Shown here piece by piece: positions 14,520-20,230 of a DNA stretch of 20,230 nt. Origin of the DNA: Candidatus Wildermuthbacteria bacterium GWA2_46_15 (GTDB lineage: Bacteria > Patescibacteriota > Minisyncoccia > Minisyncoccales > GWA2-46-15). The notes under the pieces are model-generated. The model saw nothing but the letters and a program-made list of their open reading frames with translations. It was not told the origin of the DNA and searched no databases. The position numbers and the translations under genes were made by a program. The stretch is taken from NCBI GenBank assembly GCA_001823105.1, contig MHTO01000020.1, positions 1-20,230 of the forward strand. The letters are read 5' to 3'. Positions within the stretch are counted from its first letter, which is position 1. Each line of letters opens with the position of its first letter.

Positions 14520-14528
14520 ATTATAGCA
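14520..14528 (-). promoter_or_regulatory. pilM: Extended -10 promoter of the main pilus operon
   Basis: Minus strand TGCTATAAT is a perfect extended -10 box. The predicted start near 14513 leaves a leader of about 48 nt before the pilM ATG. The -35 region (AATTAA at 17 bp; TTGAAT at 20 bp) is weak, as often for extended -10 promoters. Confidence 0.5.
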
Positions 14529-14624
14529 TTTTCTGGAGAAGATTAATTCAACGGTTCAAGTCCCCGCCTCATATTAAAGAACTGGGAAAAACCTGGCTGA
14601 TTTAATTGTAGCACAAAATGACAA

Positions 14625-14715
<91 letters not shown>

Positions 14716-14761
14716 CAAAATCGGACTGATGAGATTCTGGATAAGTTAATTTAGTCCAGGG

Positions 14762-14834
14762 TGCCCCCGGGAGGAGTCGAACCTCCAGTCTCAAGGTCCG
14801 CAACCTTGCATTTTGTCCGTTAAACTACGGGGGC
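14762..14834 (-). tRNA. tRNA-Arg, anticodon GCG
   Basis: Acceptor GCCCCCG pairs with CGGGGGC, discriminator A; the next bases are CCC, so CCA is not encoded. Anticodon stem CAAGG/CCTTG has loop TTGCGGA, anticodon GCG (codons CGC, CGU). T arm GGAGG-TTCGACT-CCTCC. Most bacteria read these codons with an ACG (inosine) tRNA, so GCG is unusual. Confidence 0.92.
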
Positions 14835-14859
14835 ATCTAGCTATTTTACTTTATTTTAC

Positions 14860-14888
14860 TTTACTCTACAATTAATTTTTACTATAAT
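14860..14888 (+). promoter_or_regulatory. Promoter of the second PaaX-like gene
   Basis: TTTACT and TATAAT (14883-14888) are spaced 17 bp apart. The predicted start near 14895 falls on the half-site that begins CATAATACATG. Confidence 0.5.
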
Positions 14889-14894
14889 CAAATT

Positions 14895-14917
14895 GGCATA
14901 ATACATGAACGGTCGTT
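14895..14917 (+). promoter_or_regulatory. Operator-like half-site upstream of the second PaaX-like gene
   Basis: CATAA-TACATGAACGGTCGT here aligns with CATAACATCATGTACGGCCGT read on the minus strand of the palindrome at 15704-15743. It lies right after the -10 box. Confidence 0.5.
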
Positions 14918-14926
14918 GGTAGTAAT

Positions 14927-15706
14927 ATGGCAAAAATAAAAGAGCTTAAAGAAAAAATCTCTAAAATTACGGTGGGCGCCTTCTCTTCATTAACTGACTT
15001 GGTTTTGTTTTTCTTGGTCTCCGGTTACGAATCAGTAGTTGACCCAAGATTTTTAAGATCTCTTCCCTATACTTTAATGAAAGCAGATAAAATTCGAGAA
15101 ATGATTGATGTCTCGAAAATGAAAAGGGCTTTAAGGCATGTTAAAGAAAAGGGCTGGGTTGATGAAGAATTGAAAATCAGTAAAAGCGGCGAGCAAAGGT
15201 TGAAAGATATCTTTCCTGTTTTTCCCGTTCGTTCTTCTTGGGACGAAAAATGGTATCTGGTTAATTTCGATGTCCCAGAAAAATTCACACGGAAAAGGAA
15301 TATCCTTCGGGAAAAGTTAAAACGGTTGGGGTTCGCCAGGCTTCAGAACAGCGTTTGGATCTCTCCGTATGATTTTTTGGGCAATGTCGAAAAAATTATT
15401 AAAGAATATCAGTTGGAGCCTTATGTAATTTTCTCAATCTCTCCGAAAGTCGGACCATTAAAATCAAAGGAATTGGCTGAAAGGATTTGGAATCTTGGAA
15501 AGGTTCAAGAAGAGCATAAAGCCTTTATCAAAAAATACGAGGCCAGCCGGCAGAAATTTTCGCCTTTTGAAATTGTCAACGACTATCGTCGGATTTGTGA
15601 GCAAGATCCGCAGTTGCCGAAAGAGCTTCTACCCGATGATTGGGAAGCAGAGAAAACATTTAGAATATATGCTTCTTATTTAAAATTTAAGCCGAGGTCG
15701 TCGTGA
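14927..15706 (+). CDS. PaaX/Cas2-like domain protein (second copy)
   Basis: 259 residues, ATG start without a clear Shine-Dalgarno. The N-terminal part contains a hydrophobic segment (about 19-34, LTDLVLFFLVSGY) and a winged-helix-like region (MKRALRHVKEKGWVDEELKISKSGEQRL). The PaaX C-terminal / Cas2-like domain follows with KWYLVNFDVPE, LREKLKRLGF and LQNSVWISPYD; the Asp of NFDVPE matches the Cas2 active-site position. After it comes a helical C-terminal domain (about 185-259) absent from the first copy, closer to full-length PaaX. It stands alone on the plus strand between tRNA genes. The TGA stop is part of a 40-bp palindrome and a similar half-site lies at its promoter, suggesting autoregulation. 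Regulator versus nuclease remains open. Confidence 0.8.
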   Translation: MAKIKELKEKISKITVGAFSSLTDLVLFFLVSGYESVVDPRFLRSLPYTLMKADKIREMIDVSKMKRALRHVKEKGWVDEELKISKSGEQRLKDIFPVFPVRSSWDEKWYLVNFDVPEKFTRKRNILREKLKRLGFARLQNSVWISPYDFLGNVEKIIKEYQLEPYVIFSISPKVGPLKSKELAERIWNLGKVQEEHKAFIKKYEASRQKFSPFEIVNDYRRICEQDPQLPKELLPDDWEAEKTFRIYASYLKFKPRSS

Positions 15707-15743
15707 CATAACGGTATATACGGCCGTACATGATGTTATGTCA
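15704..15743. promoter_or_regulatory. Perfectly concentric two-layer palindrome at the PaaX-like stop codon
   Basis: Outer arms TGACATAAC (15704-15712) and GTTATGTCA (15735-15743) are perfect; inner TACGGCCGTA (15719-15728) is a perfect 10-bp palindrome with the same centre (15723.5). The first three bases are the TGA stop. There is no T-run. It could be an operator, a terminator-like hairpin, or a recombination/nuclease site. Confidence 0.75.
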
Positions 15744-15745
15744 GA

Positions 15746-15772
15746 TTGACCAAGAGAATATTGTATTATAGG
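15746..15772 (+). promoter_or_regulatory. Weak candidate promoter for tRNA-Ser(GCU) and recG
   Basis: TTGACC (15746-15751) is a good -35; the best -10 choices are TATTAT (12-bp spacing, too short) or TATAGG (15 bp). The position, directly before the tRNA, fits. Confidence 0.3.
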
Positions 15773-15788
15773 CTTAAATTAGTTTTTG

Positions 15789-15877
15789 GGAGGAGACGCA
15801 TAACGGCTCGTGCAAAAGTTTGCTAAACTTTGACTTCGAAAGAGGTCAAGTGGGTTCGACTCCCACCTCCTCCGCCA
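15789..15877 (+). tRNA. tRNA-Ser, anticodon GCU
   Basis: Acceptor GGAGGAG pairs with CTCCTCC, discriminator G, CCA encoded at 15875-15877. Anticodon stem AAAGT/ACTTT, loop TTGCTAA, anticodon GCT. Long variable arm GACTTCGAAAGAGGTC and T arm GTGGG-TTCGACT-CCCAC. Reads AGC/AGU codons. Confidence 0.96.
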
Positions 15878-15884
15878 ATAACAA

Positions 15885-18038
15885 ATGGATCTCTCTACTC
15901 CTATCGAAAAAGTGCCCCGGATCGGCAAGGTCTTGGAAAAAAGATTAAAGAAACTCGGAATTAAAACCGTCCGAGACCTCCTCTATCATCTACCCCTAAG
16001 ATATGAGGATTTTTCTAATTTTGTGCCCCTGGCCCAGTTGAGACCCCAAACCAATGTTTCTATAAGGGGCAAGATTCTCGATATAAAATCCCGCCTGGCC
16101 TGGAGAAAGCGGATGACCCTGACCCAGGCCGTGGTCGGCGATCAAACGGGCGCTATCAGAGTTGTCTGGTTTGCCAAACCCTATATCACGGACATCTTAG
16201 AGGCCGGCAGCGAAGTGATCATGGCCGGGAGAGTCAGTCAAGGCAAAAAAGGTCTTTATCTCAACAATCCGACCTACGAAAAAATTACGGAGAGCGGGTT
16301 TTCGATATCTCTGCAAAAGTCAAAAATAGCCGGGCTGATGCCGGTTTATCCGGAAACAGAAAGGCTTTCTTCGCGCTGGCTGCGCAGCATCATCCGGCCA
16401 ATTTTGGCTAACTTTAAAAATCAGGCTCAGGAATTTCTGCCGGAAAAGATTTTAAAAGAGTTTAATCTCCTTTCTTTTCCCCGGGCCATCTGGCAGATTC
16501 ACTTCCCTGATTCTTTGGCTCTGGCCCAGAGAGCCAAAGTCCGTCTGAGTTTTGAAGAGCTTTTTTTAATTGAGCTCTTTGTCTTAAAAGAAAGAATTAA
16601 GATCCTGCAAACCAAAGCCCACCCCATTCCCATTGACCTGCCCTCAATCAAGAAACTGGTCAAAAGCTTGCCCTTTACCCTGACCAACGCCCAAAAGAAA
16701 TCTGCCTGGCAGATTCTTAAAGACCTGGAAAAGTCTCATCCCATGAACCGGCTCCTGGAAGGGGAGGTGGGGTCGGGCAAAACCGTGGTCGCCACCCTGG
16801 CCGCTCTGAATACGGCCAAAGCCGAACTCCAGGTCGCCCTAATGGCTCCCACCGAGATTTTGGCCAAACAGCATTTCAGGGAAGTGGCCAAGCTTCTTTT
16901 TGATTTTAAATTAACCATTGCCCTTTTAACCGGCCAGGATGACAAAATCATGGCCAAAAAATTAAAGGGAGAAGTTCTCGAAGCTTCGCGGCAAAAAATC
17001 TTAGCCAAATGCCTCGATGGCCAGATCGACATTCTCATCGGCACGCACGCTCTGATTCAAAAAAGCGTCCGGTTCAAAAACCTGGGACTGGTTATCATCG
17101 ACGAACAACACCGGTTTGGTATCGAACAAAGGGCTCAATTAACTCAAAACTCAAAACGCAAAACGCAAAACGCGCCGGTTCCGCACTTACTCACGATGAC
17201 CGCGACGCCAATACCTCGAAGTCTCGCTCTCACGGTTTATGGAGATTTGGACCTTTCTGTTATCAATGAGTTGCCCCGGGGCCGGAAAAAGATCCTCACG
17301 GAAATCGTCCTGCCCTCAGAAAGACCAAGGGTTTATGACTTTATCCGAAACCAAGTCGAATTAGAAAGACAGGCTTTTGTCATCTGCCCGAGAATAGAAC
17401 CCGCCTCATCGGCGGGGTCGCCGAAGAGGCGACAACCCACGTCCTGGACCGATGTTAAAGCGGTGGAAGAGGAAAAAGAAAAACTGGCCAAAGAGATTTT
17501 CCCTGATCTGAGAGTCGAGATGCTCCATGGAAAAATGAAACCGAAAGAAAAAGAAAAGATCATGAAAGATTTTAAGAATAATAAAATCAAGGTTCTGGTG
17601 GCTACGTCGGTGGTTGAAGTCGGAATTGATATCCCCAACGCCTCGGTCATGGTCATTGAGGGAGCTGAAAGATTCGGCTTAGCCCAGCTCCACCAGTTGA
17701 GAGGCCGAGTGGGCCGGGCCGAACACCAATCTTATTGTTTTTTGCTGACCGATTCTCCGGCCAGAAAAACCCAGCAAAGGCTGAAAGCGATGGTTAAGGC
17801 CGAGGATGGTTTTGAGCTGGCTCAGAAAGATTTAGAAATTAGAGGACCGGGCGAGTTCTCGGGTAAAAAACAATGGGGTTTGCCCGACCTGGCGATGGAA
17901 TCATTAAAAGACCTGGTTTTAGTGGCCAAGTGCAAAACCGCGGCCAAAGAAATCCTGGAACAAGACTTTTCTCTAAAAAAATACCCTCTTTTGAAAGAAA
18001 GGCTGGAAAGATTTAAGGAAAAAATCCACCTTGAATGA
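15885..18038 (+). CDS. recG: ATP-dependent DNA helicase RecG
   Basis: 717 residues, slightly longer than usual. The wedge/OB domain starts with VPRIGKVLEKRLKKLGIKTVRDLLYHLP. Helicase motifs: Walker A GEVGSGKT (about 292-299), APTEILAKQH, DEQHRFGIEQR (from 406), MTATPIPRSLAL, LVATSVVEVGIDIPNA, and LHQLRGRVGRA. RecG reverses stalled forks and branch-migrates recombination intermediates. Two stretches look inserted compared with the family: NSKRKTQNAP before the MTATPIPR motif, and about 15 residues after CPRIEP encoded by two tandem hairpins. The ATG is 7 nt after the tRNA-Ser CCA, with no Shine-Dalgarno; recG is probably cotranscribed with the tRNA. Confidence 0.96.
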   Translation: MDLSTPIEKVPRIGKVLEKRLKKLGIKTVRDLLYHLPLRYEDFSNFVPLAQLRPQTNVSIRGKILDIKSRLAWRKRMTLTQAVVGDQTGAIRVVWFAKPYITDILEAGSEVIMAGRVSQGKKGLYLNNPTYEKITESGFSISLQKSKIAGLMPVYPETERLSSRWLRSIIRPILANFKNQAQEFLPEKILKEFNLLSFPRAIWQIHFPDSLALAQRAKVRLSFEELFLIELFVLKERIKILQTKAHPIPIDLPSIKKLVKSLPFTLTNAQKKSAWQILKDLEKSHPMNRLLEGEVGSGKTVVATLAALNTAKAELQVALMAPTEILAKQHFREVAKLLFDFKLTIALLTGQDDKIMAKKLKGEVLEASRQKILAKCLDGQIDILIGTHALIQKSVRFKNLGLVIIDEQHRFGIEQRAQLTQNSKRKTQNAPVPHLLTMTATPIPRSLALTVYGDLDLSVINELPRGRKKILTEIVLPSERPRVYDFIRNQVELERQAFVICPRIEPASSAGSPKRRQPTSWTDVKAVEEEKEKLAKEIFPDLRVEMLHGKMKPKEKEKIMKDFKNNKIKVLVATSVVEVGIDIPNASVMVIEGAERFGLAQLHQLRGRVGRAEHQSYCFLLTDSPARKTQQRLKAMVKAEDGFELAQKDLEIRGPGEFSGKKQWGLPDLAMESLKDLVLVAKCKTAAKEILEQDFSLKKYPLLKERLERFKEKIHLE
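17145..17180. repeat. A-rich short tandem repeat inserted in recG
   Basis: AACTCAAAACTCAAAACGCAAAACGCAAAACG-type sequence, a roughly 8-9-bp unit repeated about four times with drift. It encodes NSKRKTQNAP in a spot where RecG proteins normally have a short loop. Confidence 0.55.
17400..17433. repeat. Two adjacent REP-like hairpins inside recG
   Basis: CCCGCC (17400-17405) pairs with GGCGGG (17411-17416), and directly next to it GTCGCC (17417-17422) pairs with GGCGAC (17428-17433), each with a 5-nt loop. They are read in frame as part of the extra segment after CPRIEP. Confidence 0.65.
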
Positions 18039-18039
18039 G

Positions 18040-18076
18040 TTCAAAATCCAAAGCATTTTGAGCTTTGGATTTTGAA
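18040..18076. terminator. Bidirectional terminator between recG and the glycosyltransferase gene
   Basis: A perfect 15-bp stem (18040-18054 with 18062-18076; core AAAATCCAAAGC / GCTTTGGATTTT) with a 7-nt loop lies between two converging genes, 1 bp after the recG stop. The stem ends are A/T rich, giving T-rich 3' arms in both directions. Confidence 0.7.
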
Positions 18077-18084
18077 ATTTGGAT

Positions 18085-19611
18085 TTAAACGCCTTTCCTG
18101 ACCTTCTCGGTTGGCCAAAAGCCCATATATTTGCCCAACATTAACTTGGTCTGGGCATCCAGGGCCGGCAACGTCCAGAAAAAAAGCATGGCCGAAGGCA
18201 AGATCAGCCACTCCAGGACGAAGACGAGGTATTTAAGCCGGCCAACGGCTTTGGGCCGGGGCGGCAAGAGAGAAAAACTGAAATAGATCGAGCTGAAAAG
18301 ACCAATCATGGCAATGGTCATTAGCCGGGAGGTGGTGTGAGGCAGATTATGGGCCATTAGGGTTTGAGAAAATCTTTCGCCGCCCAGAGCAATGGGCAGC
18401 CAGCCCAGAAGAAAGATCAACAAAGCGCTGGTCGCCCAGGACCAGTGCGACTCAAAAAGAAAGAAACCATAAAATAATTTCTTTGACAGAGAAATTTTTT
18501 TGTTCTTCAGGAAGTTGAAAAAGACGTAAGGGATTTCATCCACCCCGTAAGCCCATCTTCTCTGCTGTTTGTAAATATTGACTAAAGTGCGCCAAAAAGT
18601 CCGGGCGACGTTGGCATCCATTCCCACGGGATAATAGAGTGGTTGGACCTGGTAATCACTATTGTATTTCAAAAAGCTCTGCCAGAAGATCCGAGAGTCG
18701 TCAGAAACAACGTTTTCTTGCTTAAAACCAACGTCCACCAGGGTTTTAAAACTCATGGCGTGTGAAGAAAAAGTGATGAGCTTTTCCGGCCGTTCCTGGC
18801 TCAGAGCGTTCCAGAAGGTCGAAGAAAGGGCAAAGCTCCGGGAAAAGATCGGTGCCTGCCAGATGTTATTAATAAAAAGAGGAATGGGCTGGAAACTGGT
18901 TCGAAGGGGTTTAGCCGCGGTCAAATAGTGCCAGGTCAGACAGCTAAAGTATTTGGGAAAAATACAGGTATCAACGTCAAAAAAAGAAACGACGATTTTT
19001 TCATAAGGGATTTTGGCGACATCGATGATTTCTTCCTTGGCCTTGATCTCGGCCCAGCGGTCGTTCGAACCCTTGCCCGGTATCTCTCCGGCCAAACCCG
19101 GGGGGTGCCAGGTGACCAAAAATTGGTAAAATTGATGGCCAAATTCGGCCTGAATTTTATCCACCGTCGCTTGGGTTTCTGATCGATAACCTTCTTCGGC
19201 CGAAAGAACAACGATGATTTTTTCTTTGGGATAATCGCTCTGACTCAAGGATAAAAAGGCGTCTCGCACGACCGGCCAGGGTTCTTGGCAAAGGGTAAAA
19301 AGACAAAGATGATAAACCTCCTCCCAATCTCGTATTTGTTTGACTTTGGTTCGCCAGTCAATTTTTTTATGTTCTTCCATTTTCCGATAACTCGAGTGCA
19401 AATGGAAAGAAAAATAGATGGCACGAAAAAACCAATAAAGATCAAAAACGAGGATAAAAACGGCGATGAGAAAAGGTTGCTGCCAAGAAAGGAAAATGGC
19501 CAAGAGAACGGTTAACCAAGAAACGGCACCAGGCAGAATTTCCAGAAAGCGAAAGAGCCTTCTTTCGGAAGGATCGGTCAGGTCTTGCGCGGTGGCGATT
19601 TTGAGGTTCAT
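18085..19611 (-). CDS. Membrane glycosyltransferase, family 2 (processive type)
   Basis: 508 residues from the ATG at 19611, which overlaps the PIN gene stop by 4 bp (ATGA); an upstream GTG is possible but less likely. Two N-terminal membrane helices (about 29-68) precede a GT-A catalytic domain: LSQSDYPKEKIIVVLSAEEG, the DVD motif at 212-214 for metal and nucleotide-sugar binding, VVSDDSRIF with the acceptor-side Asp (304-305), and QQRRW (349-353), the Q..RW signature of processive enzymes such as cellulose or hyaluronan synthases. Four or so helices follow (about 385-490). It probably builds a cell-surface polysaccharide; sugar unknown. Confidence 0.88.
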   Translation of the reverse strand: MNLKIATAQDLTDPSERRLFRFLEILPGAVSWLTVLLAIFLSWQQPFLIAVFILVFDLYWFFRAIYFSFHLHSSYRKMEEHKKIDWRTKVKQIRDWEEVYHLCLFTLCQEPWPVVRDAFLSLSQSDYPKEKIIVVLSAEEGYRSETQATVDKIQAEFGHQFYQFLVTWHPPGLAGEIPGKGSNDRWAEIKAKEEIIDVAKIPYEKIVVSFFDVDTCIFPKYFSCLTWHYLTAAKPLRTSFQPIPLFINNIWQAPIFSRSFALSSTFWNALSQERPEKLITFSSHAMSFKTLVDVGFKQENVVSDDSRIFWQSFLKYNSDYQVQPLYYPVGMDANVARTFWRTLVNIYKQQRRWAYGVDEIPYVFFNFLKNKKISLSKKLFYGFFLFESHWSWATSALLIFLLGWLPIALGGERFSQTLMAHNLPHTTSRLMTIAMIGLFSSIYFSFSLLPPRPKAVGRLKYLVFVLEWLILPSAMLFFWTLPALDAQTKLMLGKYMGFWPTEKVRKGV

Positions 19612-20024
19612 CGCAAGAGCGTCTTGAACAGTTCTCCGGGTGAAACGATTTTTGTCCACTGGATTTTTCTCTGTAAGACCAAAATGTGCTTTTTATCGAG
19701 CGTTACCAGAAAATCAGCGTCAGCTCTTTTAGCCGAAGTTAAAATGTGGACATCGTCCGGGTCAACGAGCAATTTTTTGAATCTTTTTAATTCCTTGCCC
19801 GCCGGCGCTTTTTCTATCCGAAAAGAAATAACAATTTTTTTCAAAAGCGCTTCACTAATGTCAAGCTTTCTGAGGTTGCGCCAGACCTCATCTAAGACCA
19901 CCTCGCTAACCACGGCTCTAATTTTGCCTTGTGCCGCCCATTCTAAAAGTTTTCTTGAAGCGCCCGTTGATGATTTCAGGCCGGCCAGAATAACCGAGGC
20001 GTTAAAAAAGACAAGGGGAGACAT
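19608..20024 (-). CDS. PIN-domain protein, probable VapC-type toxin
   Basis: 138 residues, a typical single PIN domain. The N-terminal beta strand reads PLVFFNASVILAGL; the first acidic residue of the active site is expected at position 8, where Asn is found. Other acidic positions are kept: E41 or E46 (VVSEVVLDEV), D90/D91 (VDPDDVHIL) and D104/D110 (DADFLVTLD). PIN toxins cut RNA in a metal-dependent way; loss of the first Asp might lower activity. It starts within the stop of the AbrB gene (TAATG) and overlaps the glycosyltransferase start by 4 bp. Confidence 0.85.
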   Translation of the reverse strand: MSPLVFFNASVILAGLKSSTGASRKLLEWAAQGKIRAVVSEVVLDEVWRNLRKLDISEALLKKIVISFRIEKAPAGKELKRFKKLLVDPDDVHILTSAKRADADFLVTLDKKHILVLQRKIQWTKIVSPGELFKTLLR

Positions 20025-20230
20025 TAAATTAAGCCTTTCTTTTTGAGCTCTCTGGTTTCTTGACGATCAAATTCGAGAAAATCTTTCAAGTCTTCATCGG
20101 TATAGCGCCGGACAGGATAACTCAAGACACGCAAGGGCTCAATGACCAACCTGTTTTTTTCTTTTCTGACTCGAACCATGGATTTTTCGTCAAAACCCAA
20201 TTCGCGACGGAATCTTTTAGGAATTGTCAA
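20024..20230 (-). CDS. AbrB/SpoVT-type antitoxin, partial at the right edge
   Basis: 68 residues visible, beginning TIPKRFRRELGFDEKSMVRV and continuing to RLVIEPL, the swapped-hairpin DNA-binding domain of AbrB-type antitoxins. A TTG at the very edge is probably an internal Leu (as in the usual L/I-T-I-P-K), so the true start lies outside. The C-terminal tail (YTDEDLKDFLEFDRQET) is the type that neutralises the toxin. Its stop overlaps the PIN start by 1 bp, supporting a VapBC-like pair. Confidence 0.85.
   Translation of the reverse strand: MTIPKRFRRELGFDEKSMVRVRKEKNRLVIEPLRVLSYPVRRYTDEDLKDFLEFDRQETRELKKKGLI

Noticed and set aside
14539..14560. T-arm-like text (GGTTCAAGTCC) that could be a tRNA remnant
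   Set aside because: No acceptor, D or anticodon stem can be drawn around it.
20228..20230. TTG at the right edge as the start of the AbrB-type gene
   Set aside because: It precedes TIPKRFR, where the family has an internal Leu or Ile after several more residues, so the gene most likely continues outside the window.

Overview
The window looks like a chromosomal contig of a Patescibacteria (Candidate Phyla Radiation) bacterium, probably Parcubacteria-like. The evidence is a compact type IV pilus cluster, three pseudopilins with short prepilin leaders and short Cys-containing C-termini, PaaX/Cas2-like proteins with a membrane segment, few recognisable Shine-Dalgarno sites, and gene overlaps of 1-4 bp. 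TGA is used as a stop (pilT, pilC, recG), so the code is the standard bacterial one, not the Gracilibacteria code. The lineage call is inference from gene style, not from a marker phylogeny. No stretch over 300 bp lacks a gene; the longest unannotated gaps are about 160 bp (5862-6026 and 14466-14625).

Layout. (1) 1-5099, minus strand: a probable pilD operon. pilD is followed by four small membrane-anchored proteins and then a large Sec-secreted protein (772 residues visible, open at the left edge) with two PA14-like domains, four Cys-rich repeats and two Ig-like segments. One of the small genes is a chimera made by an exact 432-bp tandem duplication. (2) 5265-5861, minus: a PaaX/Cas2-like protein flanked by related palindromic repeats. 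(3) 6027-14465, minus: the pilus cluster, read as pilM-pilN-pilO-(pilP-position gene)-pilB-CheY-like receiver-pilT-pilC-three pseudopilins, with ATGA overlaps at pilT/pilC and pilC/pilin. (4) 14626-15877: tRNA-Ser(UGA) and tRNA-Arg(GCG) on minus, a second PaaX/Cas2-like gene on plus ending inside a 40-bp two-layer palindrome, then tRNA-Ser(GCU) on plus. (5) recG on plus starts 7 nt after that tRNA's CCA. (6) 18085-20230, minus: an AbrB-type antitoxin (partial), a PIN-domain protein and a family 2 glycosyltransferase, joined by 1-bp and 4-bp overlaps.

How the genes work together. PilD processes the pseudopilins; PilB and PilT power extension and retraction through PilC; PilM/N/O and the small pilP-position protein form the inner-membrane assembly platform. 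The receiver-domain protein may adjust motor activity. The secreted PA14 protein is encoded with pilD and may be a surface adhesin, which would suit an episymbiotic lifestyle; that role is inference.

The most notable signals are the chimeric gene from the 432-bp duplication, the distinctive palindromic sites paired with each PaaX/Cas2-like gene, the PA14/Cys-repeat secreted protein, and short palindromic REP-like sequences sitting in frame inside pilD and recG.
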